27,500 nt of DNA, from the NCBI GenBank assembly GCA_905221605.1, contig CAJNDS010002190.1:735838-763337 (forward strand), in the 5' to 3' direction. This stretch comes from Symbiodinium natans (Eukaryota > Sar > Dinophyceae > Suessiales > Symbiodiniaceae). The stretch's first letter is position 1. Each line of letters starts with the position of its first letter. The notes beneath the pieces are model-generated. The model worked only from the letters and a program-made list of their open reading frames with translations, did not search any database and had not been told where the DNA came from. Made by a program: the position numbers and the translations under genes. Shown one piece after another: positions 14,984 to 22,657 of this stretch.

Positions 14984-15225
14984 GTAGGGTTTGGTTTAGG
15001 GTTTAGGGTTTAGGGTTTAGGGTTTAGGGTTTAGGGTTTAGGGTTTAGGGTTTAGGGTTTAGGGTTTAGGGTTTAGGGTTTTGGGTTTTGGGTTTTGGGG
15101 TTGCGGGTTTAGGGTTTAGGGTTTAGGGTTTAGGGTTTTGGGGTTGCGGGCTTAAGGTTTCGGGTTGTGGGGTTGCGGGTTTAGGGTTTTGGGGTCCAGG
15201 ATCGCGGGTTTAGGGCTTTGGGCAG
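14984..15225. repeat. Long G-strand tract
   Basis: TTTAGGG array followed by TTTTGGG and GGGGTTGCGGGT variants. Confidence 0.95.
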
Positions 15226-15239
15226 CAGAGATGGGCTGG

Positions 15240-15355
15240 TGAGCCCTAAACCCTAGACCCTAGACCCAAAACCCAAAACCCTAATTAAACCCTAAACCCT
15301 AAACCCTGAACCCTAAACCCTAACCCCAAACCCCAAGCCCTAAAGCCTGAAGCCT
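15240..15355. repeat. C-strand tract
   Basis: CCCTAAA, CCCAAAA and CCCCAAA variants. Confidence 0.85.
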
Positions 15356-15559
15356 AAGTTTAGGGTTCAGCGCTTGAGGTTAGGCTATGTGACAGCGGTA
15401 TCTACCCTACGTCTAAGGGCCCGTAGCTGTAACTAGGACTCAAAAAGGACCCTGGAACCTCAACTCCTTAGTAGGTTTAGGCGGGCAGCACGCAGAAGGC
15501 TTGCAAGTGCACTAGGTAAGGTAAGAGTCTGTTCTGGTAGTTTGTTCTAGTACAGGTTG

Positions 15560-15660
15560 CCTCTATACATGTGTAGACACCCTGAAGATTGTCTCACCTG
15601 CCAAGACTCACTTAGATGCGGGGGTTGCGTGACGGGTTGGCTAGGGCTTCAGGGTGTAAG
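15560..15660 (+). CDS. Cys-rich exon-like island
   Basis: Reads CRHPEDCLTCQDSLRCGGCV then TGWLGLQG. The spacing CxxxxxCxxCxxxxxCxxC recalls extracellular Cys-rich modules such as PSI or EGF-like repeats, but it is too short to assign. It sits in unique sequence between repeats and runs into TTCAGGG-like repeats. Confidence 0.3.
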
Positions 15661-15996
15661 GGTTCAGTCTCCCGTGCTTTCGCAACACCACAGTCCTCCA
15701 GCATCCCAGCCCCTAAGCCCTGAATCCTACACCCTGAACCTAAACTACCCTGCGATTTAGGGGTAGTTTCTGAGGCAATGGACCTGGAGCAGAGTGGCGC
15801 CTTCTCAGGCGAGCAAGCCCCAATGAACCTCATCACAGCCAAAGCACCGTTTCCCGCAAGAATTGAGCCCTCCCACGTAAGATCAGCGCCCCAAGGAATT
15901 ATCATGGACTTACTTTTGTGGGCAGGACATTTTTGGGGGGTTTCCAATAGTAAGGGATACCTAATATTGACCCCACATAGTAGGATCCTCTCATAA
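15612..15996. CDS. Unique block open on both strands
   Basis: The + strand has an ATG frame at 15778-15996 (starting MDLEQSGAFSGEQAPMNLIT). The minus strand has 15947-15612 (111 codons, including WGADLTWEGSILAGNGALAV). Both overlap the same ~170 unique bases. The minus frame extends into telomere-like sequence. Neither resembles a family I know. On the + strand, CAC|GTAAGATC near 15878 could be a donor. Confidence 0.25.
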
Positions 15997-16125
15997 TAAG
16001 GACCCCAGTAGTAAGGTACCCATAATATCGTAACGTAAACCCCCCATTTACGTTCTGGGGTTCTCAGACCTTTGGGATTCAGGGAGTTGCGGAGCTCGTC
16101 GGCGCCAGTAGACGCATGGCCTTGC
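15997..16125. other. Spacer with a small hairpin
   Basis: ACGTAAACCCCCCATTTACGT near 16033 is a 7-bp stem with a short loop. Repeated AGTAAGG-like motifs occur upstream. No gene was seen. Confidence 0.3.
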
Positions 16126-16235
16126 CCTAAACCCTAAACCCTAAACCCTAAACCCTAAACCCTAAACCCTAAACCCTAAAACCCTATAAACCCGAAACCC
16201 TAAACACTAAACCCTTAACCCTGAGCCCCAAACCT
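16126..16235. repeat. C-strand tract
   Basis: CCCTAAA array with variants. Confidence 0.9.
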
Positions 16236-16271
16236 TACAGCCTCAACCTACACGGGCGGCTGACCGCGAGC

Positions 16272-16373
16272 TCAGTCTGGACTCTCAAGCCCGACCCTGA
16301 TCCCTTCTTTGCGCCTCTTGACCAAATGGATCTCCACACGGACGACCAAATGGATCCATACGGACCCAGATGA
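16272..16373 (+). CDS. Exon-like island ending in TGA
   Basis: Reads SVWTLKPDPDPFFAPLDQMD followed by an in-frame 24-bp near-repeat (DQMDLHTD / DQMDPYGP; GACCAAATGGATC at 16320 and 16344). The 24-bp spacing keeps frame. C-strand repeats lie on both sides. Minus-strand readings here are repeat shadows. Confidence 0.35.
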   Translation, partial: SVWTLKPDPDPFFAPLDQMDLHTDDQMDPYGPR

Positions 16374-16384
16374 AGAGGCTCCCA

Positions 16385-16555
16385 GACCCCAAAGCCCAAA
16401 GCCCAAAGCCCAAAGCCCAAAGCCCAAACCCCAAACCCCCAAACCCCAAACCCCAAACCCCAAACCCTAAACCCTAAACCCTAAACCCTAAACCCTAAAA
16501 CCCTAAACCCTAAACCCCAAACCCCAAACCCTAAACCCTAAACCCCAAGCCCCAA
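16385..16555. repeat. C-strand tract with CCCAAAG variant block
   Basis: About five CCCAAAG heptamers, then CCCCAAA, CCCTAAA and CCCCAAG. Confidence 0.9.
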
Positions 16556-16607
16556 AGACCTGCCGAAGGCAGCGCCGCGGCCAAGCGTCGGCGGCCCGAC
16601 GACCGAG
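16556..16607 (+). CDS. Exon-like island
   Basis: Reads DLPKAAPRPSVGGPTTE, followed by GAG|GTAGGGG or a second donor CCCAG|GTAGGG at 16627. C-strand tract before, G-strand tract after. Confidence 0.35.
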
Positions 16608-16629
16608 GTAGGGGCCACTTTTCCCAGGT

Positions 16630-16960
16630 AGGGTTTCGGGTTTAGGGTTTAGGGTTTAGGGTTTAGGGTTTAGGGTTTAGGGTTTAGGGTTTAGGGTTTA
16701 GGGTTTAGGATGTAGGGTTTAGGGTTTTAGGAGTAAGGGTTTTAGGTTTCAGGATTAGGTTTTAGGGTTTCGGGCTTAGGGTCCGTCTAGGGTTTAGGGG
16801 TTAGGGTCCTTCTAGGTCTCAGGGCTCTTTCGTTTCATTGTCTTGATCAGGGGTTTTGGTTGAGGGGGGGGGGGACCAAAGGCATGCCAAGCCGAGTCTA
16901 GGGTTTAGGGTTTACGGTTTAGGGTTTAGGGTCCCTTAACCCCAAAGCCCTAAACACTAA
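16630..16960. repeat. G-strand tracts with interruptions
   Basis: TTTAGGG array to about 16735, then looser variants, including a G run near 16865 and short unique pieces. No gene was seen. Confidence 0.8.
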
Positions 16961-17017
16961 TCCCTAGGCCTCATCTCCAGACCCTACGCCCTAAACCTCG
17001 AGTGATTTTCATTGATA

Positions 17018-17118
17018 AACCCTAAACCCTAAACCCTAAAACCCTAAACCCTAAACCCTAAACCCTAAACCCTAAACCCTAAACCCTAAACTCCCAAACT
17101 CTCAACCCTAAACCCCAA
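17018..17118. repeat. C-strand tract
   Basis: CCCTAAA array. Confidence 0.9.
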
Positions 17119-17124
17119 ACCCCC

Positions 17125-17196
17125 GAAGCCTCAGCCAGTAGACCATCGCACGCCCGGAGGCCACCAGCCGCGCCAGTCGAAGCAGAAGCTTCCCGG
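17125..17196 (+). CDS. Exon-like island
   Basis: Reads EASASRPSHARRPPAAPVEA then EASR; low-complexity Ala/Pro/Arg. C-strand before and G-strand after. Confidence 0.3.
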
Positions 17197-17269
17197 CTAG
17201 GGTTTAGGGCTTGGGGTTTGGGGTTTAGCCCCCCGTATGCATGTGAGATGCACAGGGTCAGCAAGTGCC

Positions 17270-17597
17270 CCCTTGAACCCTAAACCTAAACCCAGCCCTA
17301 AACCCTAAAGCCCAAAAACCCTAAACCCTAAACCCAAAACCCAAACCCTAAACCCTAGAAACCGATTCAACAGTGTAGGGTTTAGGGTTCGGGGTTTAGG
17401 GTTTACATGGTTTGGTAGGGTTTTGTAGGGTGTTGTAGAAGAAAACGCCCGAAACCCCCAAGCCCCAACATCTTAAAACCAAGCCCCACCGCAAGCCCCA
17501 GAACCTTAAAGCCGCCACAGAGCACAGCCCTGAAGCACTCCAGCCAAAGCCCTTAAACCCTTCTCTGACCCCAAACTCCACAACTCTAAGCCCAAAG
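17270..17597. other. C-strand repeats and a degenerate AGCCCC-rich spacer
   Basis: 17275-17360 is C-strand repeat and 17378-17440 G-strand-like. 17450-17597 is CCCAAAGCC-rich with open minus-strand readings I attribute to repeat composition. Confidence 0.5.
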
Positions 17598-17740
17598 CCG
17601 TAAACCCTAAACCCTAAACCCTAAACCCTAAACCCTAAACCCTAAACCCTAAACCCTAAACCCTAAACCCTAAACTCTAAACCCTAAACCCTAAACCCTA
17701 AACCCTAAACCCTAAACCCTAAACCCTAAACCCTAACCCT
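17598..17740. repeat. C-strand CCCTAAA array
   Basis: About twenty near-perfect units. Confidence 0.95.
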
Positions 17741-17755
17741 AAACCTAAACCTGAA

Positions 17756-17860
17756 CCCTGAACCCTGAACCCTGAACCCTGAACCCTGAACCCTGAACCC
17801 TGAACCCTGAACCCTGAACCCTGAACCCTGAACCCTGAACCCTGAACCCTGAACCCTGAA
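17756..17860. repeat. Homogenised CCCTGAA array (15 units)
   Basis: Fifteen perfect copies of CCCTGAA, the complement of the TTCAGGG variant expanded at 1237 and 4659. Confidence 0.95.
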
Positions 17861-17934
17861 CCCTAAACCCTAAACCCTAAACCTTAAACCCTAAACCCTA
17901 AACCCGAACCCTAAGCCCCCAACCCTAAGCCCCC

Positions 17935-17997
17935 CACACCCGCGAGCTCATGAGGCCGCCATCGCCTCCCGACGTGGAGAAGAAAGCCGGGGCCTAG
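17935..17997 (+). CDS. Exon-like island
   Basis: Reads TRELMRPPSPPDVEKKAGA, then TAG overlapping the start of a G-strand tract. C-strand before and G-strand after. Confidence 0.35.
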   Translation, partial: HTRELMRPPSPPDVEKKAGA

Positions 17998-18077
17998 GGT
18001 GTAGGGTTTGGGGTTTAGGGTATAGGGTTTAGGGTTTAGGGTTTAGGGTTGAGGGTTGAGGGTTGAGGGTTGAGGGT

Positions 18078-18248
18078 GTACTTGGAGGTTCTTTTTTCTA
18101 GCCAGTTATCACAGGGTTTAGGGTTCAGGGTTTAGGGTTACTGTACTTATTACTGTACTTATCACCATATTCGGGCACTCAAGGGGCTTATAAGTGTGCT
18201 ATAAGTACAGTTATAGTTGGTTAATAAGTGCCATGAACCTCCAAGTAG
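18078..18248. mobile_element. TIR element (TACTTGGAGG family)
   Basis: The left GTACTTGGAGGTTC and right GAACCTCCAAGTAG match at 13 of 14 inverted positions, beginning GT and ending AG. The interior carries ACTGTACTTAT motifs shared with 6568-6851. It also contains G-strand telomere-like units (18116-18142). A right-end-only fragment is at 18473-18491. Confidence 0.65.
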
Positions 18249-18296
18249 GCTTCAGGGTTTAGGGTGCAGGGGTCAGGGTTGAGGCTTTGGGGGCTT

Positions 18297-18352
18297 GAGG
18301 GGTTTGAGGGCTTGAGGGCTTGAGGGCTTGAGGGCTTGAGGGCAGGGTGTAT
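18297..18352. repeat. TTGAGGGC 8-mer array
   Basis: About six units, possibly derived from TTGAGGG by an inserted C. Confidence 0.85.
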
Positions 18353-18397
18353 CTGCACAGCCTAAACTCGGATTTAGGGCCCGTAGATTGCTGCAGA

Positions 18398-18466
18398 ATG
18401 GGGGCACCAGATGCGCTCAGAAAACGCGGATCACATCTGAAGTGTTTCTCAGCCTACCTACAATGA
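18398..18466 (+). CDS. Small ATG frame (22 aa)
   Basis: Follows GATTGCTGCAG. Reads MGAPDALRKRGSHLKCFSAY and stops at 18464. Too short to be more than a candidate exon. Confidence 0.2.
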   Translation: MGAPDALRKRGSHLKCFSAYLQ

Positions 18467-18585
18467 CAACTACCCATGAACCTTCAAGTAGACCCTAAAC
18501 TCCAAAGCTCTTGAAATACCCCTAAACCCTAAGCCCTAGAAATTTGCCTTTTGTTTTGTTAGCAGTTGGGAAATGGGACTGAAAA

Positions 18586-18945
18586 GTAGAGTTTGCGACC
18601 AATGAGTTCCCACAAGCTGGTTCCTTCGACCTGGATTTCATCGAGACATACCTTCTTGTCAGACGGCTCATGCAAGAGGACCGAGACACGAACAGGATGC
18701 CTGATGCCATTGCTTGTGTGTGGCGACACAAGATTGCTGACTCTGGTTTCGCAACAGCATCTGCAGTGTCACTGCAGCGCAGAAGTATCTAGCTGGGGGG
18801 TTTCTGCGAGCCCAACCACTCGGCAGGCTCACTGCAGCGAGAGATTGCGCACGATCAGTCCTTGCAAGGGGCATATAGAGACTATTTGCAGCAATCCTTA
18901 CGTCAAGAAGCTCAACGTTATTCGGGATTATCCAACTCGCACGTG
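18586..18945 (+). pseudogene. Coding-like remnant with one internal stop
   Basis: In one + frame, 68 codons (18586-18789) precede a TAG at 18790, and 51 further codons (18793-18945) follow to a second TAG. Composition is diverse and protein-like: NEFPQAGSFDLDFIETYLL, RRLMQEDRDTNRMPDAIACV, WRHKIADSGFATASAV, then after the stop REIAHDQSLQGAYRDYLQQS. No ATG marks the start. A competing frame (18593-19213) is longer but reads less like protein in this half. No family is recognised. It may be a decayed exon or gene fragment, or the stop may sit in a short intron. Confidence 0.4.
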
Positions 18946-19215
18946 TAGTATAAATTGTTCTAAAAGACATGTATCTATTTGTTGTTTGATTATTTTGGTG
19001 TTAACAATAATATTTTTACTTTATGGACAGTATTGGACATGTCGTTTTAATGTTGGAATTTGTTTTCAGTTTTCACAAATCAAATCGAAAAGTATTGTCT
19101 ATAGCAAGCAACATATTGAAGATATCAATGATTTAGCAAGAAATGATAATATTAGTTTTGAAATTATTTGCAAGATGAAAGATCTAAATGAATCATGTTT
19201 TCTAGAACTTTGAGG
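18941..19215 (+). other. AT-rich patch with open frame and membrane-like segment
   Basis: A sharp drop in GC compared with everything around it except the TTATA microsatellite, and no telomere repeats. The frame ending TGA at 19211-19213 reads a hydrophobic CCLIILVLTIIFLLYGQYW and then DINDLARNDNISFEIICKM. Codons are A/T-ending, unlike the islands nearby. Possible origins are organellar DNA, foreign DNA or an AT-rich element. I cannot assign one. Confidence 0.35.
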
Positions 19216-19243
19216 ACACTAAAACCCCATCAGCCCTAAAGAA

Positions 19244-19257
19244 CCCCCCCCCCCCCC
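19244..19257. repeat. Poly-C run (14)
   Basis: Fourteen consecutive C in a C-strand context. Confidence 0.95.
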
Positions 19258-19325
19258 TAAATAAAGCCTGTAAACCCTATTGGGCCCCAAACCCTATCAA
19301 CCTAAGCCCTATAGGGTGTAGAGTC

Positions 19326-19415
19326 ATGAAGGGAGCCACGAACCCCCACAACCACAACAAGCTGAAAGATCCGAAAGGCACGTCAAGGCCAAGCCCCACA
19401 CCACCAAGAGCCTAA
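19326..19415 (+). CDS. Small ATG frame (29 aa)
   Basis: Starts MKGATNPHNHNKLKDPKGTS and stops at 19413. Unique sequence between C-strand repeats; composition is low-complexity. Confidence 0.2.
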   Translation: MKGATNPHNHNKLKDPKGTSRPSPTPPRA

Positions 19416-19419
19416 AATC

Positions 19420-19618
19420 CTCAAGTCCTAAGCCCTAAAGCCCTAAAGCCCTAAACCCTAAACCCTAACCCCGAAACGCCCAAAAGCCCAAACCCCAGCT
19501 TCCAAACCCGGAAACCCTCAACCCTCAACCCTCAAGCCTCAAGCCTCAACCCTCAACCCTCAACCCTCAACCCTAAACCCTAAATCCTAAACCCTAGACC
19601 CCAAATTCCAAAACCCTA
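19420..19618. repeat. C-strand repeats (CCCTAAA, CCCTCAA, CCCTAAAG)
   Basis: Mixed heptamer variants with CCCTCAA predominating at 19515-19573. Confidence 0.85.
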
Positions 19619-19641
19619 AACCTCTTTCTAGAAGTCCGCAG

Positions 19642-19704
19642 GTGGCCGAGGTGCAGCGCGAGGCATCGCAGGCCCTCTGCAAGGCCGCTGGCGAGGGATT
19701 TGGG
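19642..19704 (+). CDS. Exon-like island with good splice signals (21 codons)
   Basis: The acceptor CCTCTTTCTAGAAGTCCGCAG has a pyrimidine stretch and the donor is GTTAAG. Phase 0 to phase 0 reads VAEVQREASQALCKAAGEG, an amphipathic helix-like segment. C-strand before, G-strand after. One of the better exon candidates. Confidence 0.45.
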
Positions 19705-19711
19705 GTTAAGT

Positions 19712-19768
19712 TTAGGGTTTAGGGTTTAGGGTTTAGGGTTTAGGGTTTAGGGTTTAGGGTTTAGGGTT
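19712..19768. repeat. G-strand TTTAGGG array
   Basis: Eight near-perfect units running straight into the TIR element. Confidence 0.95.
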
Positions 19769-19797
19769 TAATCCGAGCACCTGTTTAATTGGGAGGG

Positions 19798-19834
<37 letters not shown>

Positions 19835-20122
19835 ACAATAAGGAATGCAGGGTTCCGCAATAGTTGGACCATGGCCCTGTATTGATTCTCTATTAAAAAC
19901 AATAGGCTGCAGATCCCTGAGGTGCTGTAGCTTCGCATCTCCGCAAGCAAAACAAGAAGCCTGCCGACAGATTTTTGAACGCCCCCCAAAAAAATTCCTT
20001 TAAATGTGGGGGGGTATCCCCATACGAAATCCACCCTAATGGAAAGTAGTCTTCCGGCGGGCTTCCGGGGAAAAAAAAATTCTTTAAATATGGGGGGTTT
20101 AATTAAACAGGTGCTCGGATTA
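19769..20122. mobile_element. 354-bp element with perfect 22-bp TIRs and poly-C(35)
   Basis: The ends 19769-19790 and 20101-20122 are perfect inverted copies (outer part TAATCCGAGCACC). The left neighbour is (TTTAGGG)n and the right neighbour TAGGGTTGAGGG, so it looks inserted into telomere-like repeat. Inside are 35 consecutive C (19800-19834) and a near-repeat of AAAAAAATTCTTTAAAT followed by GGGGGG (about 19987-20014 and 20074-20098). The minus-strand open reading spans the element but is poly-Gly rich, so I do not call it a gene. Confidence 0.75.
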
Positions 20123-20229
20123 GGGTTGAGGGCTTGGGTCAAGGTTGGGGGTTCATTCTTGGTGGTTTGGAGTGTGCTGTTTTAGGCTTGTGGCTTTCGG
20201 AGATTAGGAGGGGAAAGGAGGCCAATGCA

Positions 20230-20340
20230 CTAAACCCTGAACCCTAAACCCTCGACCCTAAACCCCAAACCCGAAACCCCAAACCCTAAACCCTACAGTT
20301 TCCTCAAGAGTGAACCCTAAGCCCTAAGCCCTGAAACCGG
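20230..20340. repeat. C-strand repeats
   Basis: CCCTAAA and CCCGAAA variants with AAGCCCT units. Confidence 0.8.
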
Positions 20341-20409
20341 AACCCTCATTTAAGGGTAGAGATTTGGGGCCCTGTATCTCGTCCCTTACCTCCTTTACAG
20401 GTTTCTGAA

Positions 20410-20481
20410 GTATGGGCCCTTGGGTTGTATGGGGTATGTGAGGGGCAGAAAAGGGGTCCCCGTTGAAGGGCCCATACTAAG
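20410..20481. mobile_element. Short inverted-repeat unit (72 nt)
   Basis: AGTATGGGCCCTT (20409-20421) and AAGGGCCCATACT (20466-20478) are perfect inverses. The span 20410-20481 begins GT and ends AG. Probably a small introner-like or hairpin element. Confidence 0.45.
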
Positions 20482-20726
20482 GGACCATGTAACTACCCTA
20501 AGACCTAAACCCTAACCCCCTTAACCTTGAGACCAAAGCTTACGAGACTCACCTCTGCCTCAGAGTCCTGTATAAGTGCTCAGTACTTGCTAGGCCCCCG
20601 CGCGCGCGGGCGAATTATTCTGAGAGGGCATTGAGGTGTGTGGGGCCCAAGCGCACCCTCAAACCGAAGCCCCCAAGCCCACGACAGAGACTTCGCGTGA
20701 GGCCTTTTGCGGGTTAGCATCTGCAG

Positions 20727-20781
20727 GCCGGGTGCCCTGGAGGGCCTGAAAAAAAGTGACGACACAGTCCCACCTGGCATG
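20727..20781 (+). CDS. Exon-like island
   Basis: The acceptor TTAGCATCTGCAG and donor GGCATG|GTTTAGGG bound a frame reading PGALEGLKKSDDTVPPGM, one base into the exon. The larger unique block from 20530 may hold another exon. The minus-strand reading there looks like a shadow. Confidence 0.4.
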
Positions 20782-20846
20782 GTTTAGGGTTGAGGGTTTA
20801 GGGCTGTCTGAGGGTTATAAGGTCGACTTGGGCAATTAGGGCTTAA

Positions 20847-20945
20847 GTATTACCTGGGACTCTGCTTACCTACAGTTAGCAGTAGCTACCTCTTATTTAC
20901 TAGGGTAAAACCCATTCAACTGTAGGTAAAGAGATTCCCAGGTAG
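20847..20945. mobile_element. TIR element (TACCTGGGA family), 99 nt
   Basis: The 30-nt ends at 20849-20878 and 20917-20946 are inverted with about 26 matches (TTACCTGGGACTCTG / GAGATTCCCAGGTAG; CCTACAGTT / AACTGTAGG). It starts GT at 20847 and ends AG at 20945. No coding capacity. Confidence 0.65.
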
Positions 20946-21065
20946 TGTTTGCTGTAGAGAGGCAGAGAGGCTGACGCGGCCCATGATTTCATTCAACCCT
21001 GAACCCCTGAACCCCTGAACCCCTAAACCCTAAACCCTAAACTCTAAACCCGAAACCCGAAACCC

Positions 21066-21203
21066 GAAGCCCAACATGCTTTTGTGGCATTCCAGCAATC
21101 CCAGGCGGGTAGAGATGATGTCATTCACAGCAAGAGCTGGGCCAGCTTCACCTGTGGGGAGGAGGTTGCCTATGCAGATCCCAAAAAAAACCCTGAACTC
21201 TAA
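21066..21203 (+). CDS. Exon-like island, strong protein-like reading
   Basis: A 45-codon frame from C-strand repeat into unique sequence, reading EAQHAFVAFQQSQAGRDDVI, HSKSWASFTCGEEVAYADP, then Lys-rich codons and a stop at 21201 back in repeat. The exon core is about 21066-21180. Possible splice sites are GCATTCCAG (21086-21094) and GAG|GTTGCC (about 21164). Codons vary and aromatic residues are frequent, unlike repeat-derived readings. No family is recognised. Confidence 0.45.
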   Translation, partial: EAQHAFVAFQQSQAGRDDVIHSKSWASFTCGEEVAYADPKKNPEL

Positions 21204-21570
21204 ACCCTAAACCCTAAACCCTACACCCTAAACCCTAAACCCTAATCCCTAATCCCTAAGCCCTAAACCCTTAACCTCTACACCCTAAACCCTAACCCGA
21301 AACCCTAAGCCCTCAGCCCTAAGCCCTAAGCCCTAAGCCCTACACCCTACACCCTACATCCTACACCCTAAACCCGAAACCCGAAACCCTGAAGCCTAAA
21401 CCCTAAACCCTAAGCCCTAAACCCTAAACCCTACACCCTACACCCTACACCCTAAACCCGAAACCCTAAACCCTAAACCCTAAACCCAAAACCCTGTAAG
21501 CTCTAAGCCCTAAGCCCTAAGCCCTAAGCCCTAAACCCTAAACCCTAAACCCTAAACCTTAAACCCCAAA
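21192..21570. repeat. Long C-strand tract with variants
   Basis: CCCTAAA with CCCTAAG, CCCTACA and CCCGAAA variants clustered in short runs. Confidence 0.95.
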
Positions 21571-21575
21571 AACAG

Positions 21576-21647
21576 GACATGAACCTCCGAGGTGATGCCT
21601 TGCGCGGCGCCGCAGCCCAACTCCTCGCACAGGCGCGCTTCTTGAGG
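21576..21647 (+). CDS. Exon-like island (24 codons)
   Basis: The acceptor CAAAAACAG ends the C-strand tract and the donor GTTTAGG opens a G-strand tract. Phase 0 to 0 reads DMNLRGDALRGAAAQLLAQA then RFLR, Ala/Leu-rich and helix-like. The next island (22122) starts in the same phase with similar composition. Confidence 0.45.
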
Positions 21648-22121
21648 GTTTAGGACCTAGGGTTTAGGGTTTAGGGCTTAGGGTTTAGGGTTTAGGGTTG
21701 AGGGGTCCTCTACCACATGTTCATGGGTTTCCCTATTTCGGACCCCCCCGCAGGTTGCCCCCTTCAATCAACCTTGACTAGGCTTTATCGTCCCTAGGTC
21801 GCCTCAATTATGAGGGGAACCTGGGGGGAGGAGAGAGGGAACCCGTGACATTTCTTGACTGGCTGTACCTTCCATGACCAGAGCCGCAGCAGCCCCAAAA
21901 GCAACTTTATGGGTTTCGGCTTACTTGAGGGCTTCAAGTCGTCAGGGTTCGGGAGTAAGGTCTTATAGTACATCCCGGCTGAGGCAAGGACTTTGGTGTG
22001 CAGGATGAAAGCCTCAAGCCTGAACTTTAAACCCTACACCCGAAACCCTAAAGCCTAGACCCTAAACCCTAAACCCTAAACCCTAAACCCTAAACCCTAA
22101 ACCCTAATATTTAGGGCTCAG
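21648..22121 (+). other. Putative intron with nested inverted-repeat element
   Basis: Begins GTTTAGG (G-strand), contains the element at 21722-21848 and unique spacer (21850-22030), then a C-strand tract (22030-22108), and ends GGGCTCAG. No further exon is convincing in the spacer. Confidence 0.35.
21722..21848. mobile_element. Imperfect inverted-repeat element
   Basis: CATGGGTTTCCCTATTTCGG onward is inverted by the stretch ending GAGAGAGGGAACCCGTG; CCCCCC and CAGGTT blocks also pair. Arms are about 35-39 nt with several mismatches. Confidence 0.45.
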
Positions 22122-22219
22122 ATCTCGGGGGTGAATCCGGAAACTGACGCCCAGTTGGCTCTGGCTGAAGCTCTGGCGCTGGCTCGAGATGCTGCGCAGG
22201 CCCGCGCCGTGGACGCGGG
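22122..22219 (+). CDS. Exon-like island (32 codons plus 2 nt)
   Basis: The acceptor is GGGCTCAG and the donor GTTAGGCTTCAGGG. Phase 0 reads ISGVNPETDAQLALAEALAL then ARDAAQARAVDA, a strongly Ala/Leu helical stretch with GC-rich codons. It continues the phase of 21576-21647. One of the two or three best exon candidates outside the SL-tagged gene. Confidence 0.5.
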
Positions 22220-22225
22220 GTTAGG

Positions 22226-22350
22226 CTTCAGGGTTAGACCCTAGGCCCTAAACCCTAAATCCTAAACCCTAAACCCTAAACCCTAAACCCTAAACCCTAA
22301 ACCCTAAACCCTAAACCCTAAACATAAACCGCATCCCTAAACCCCAAAGC
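22226..22350. repeat. C-strand CCCTAAA array
   Basis: Near-perfect units from 22246 to 22322, degenerate at the edges. Confidence 0.95.
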
Positions 22351-22362
22351 CCAAGCCCTCCA

Positions 22363-22438
22363 GCGGGCAAGGGCCATGGCAATGCCGCACGGATCCTACA
22401 CCAACTTTTTGCACTTCAGTCGTTGCCTAACTCTCTGA
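22363..22438 (+). CDS. Exon-like island
   Basis: After CCCTCCAG. One frame reads QRARAMAMPHGSYTNFLHFS and stops at 22436. Using the later AG in GGGCAAG would also fit the phase left by 22219. Confidence 0.3.
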
Positions 22439-22650
22439 AAGCCTGGACTAAAGCCCCCCGGCCCCAAACTCTAAACCCGAACAAATGCCAAAGCTGCAAA
22501 ACACTCGTTAAAGCCTAAACTGCAACACCCTAAACCCCAAACTCTGGAACCCCAAAAACGCCTTAAAACCCTGAACCCATACACTCAAGACCCTCCAAGC
22601 TCTAGCACCCGAAGCCACAACCAATAAATCCTAAACCCTAAGCCCTAAAA
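22439..22650. other. Degenerate C-rich spacer
   Basis: Scattered CCCTAAA-like fragments. No gene was seen. Confidence 0.4.
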
Positions 22651-22657
22651 CCTCCCG

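Noticed and set aside
16235-16463. Two minus-strand Trp/Gly/Phe-rich frames
   Set aside because: Translations of CCCAAAG and CCCCAAA repeats.
19768-20142. A 124-codon minus-strand gene matching the TIR element
   Set aside because: It reads poly-Gly through the C run and starts in flanking repeat. No transposase motif was seen.
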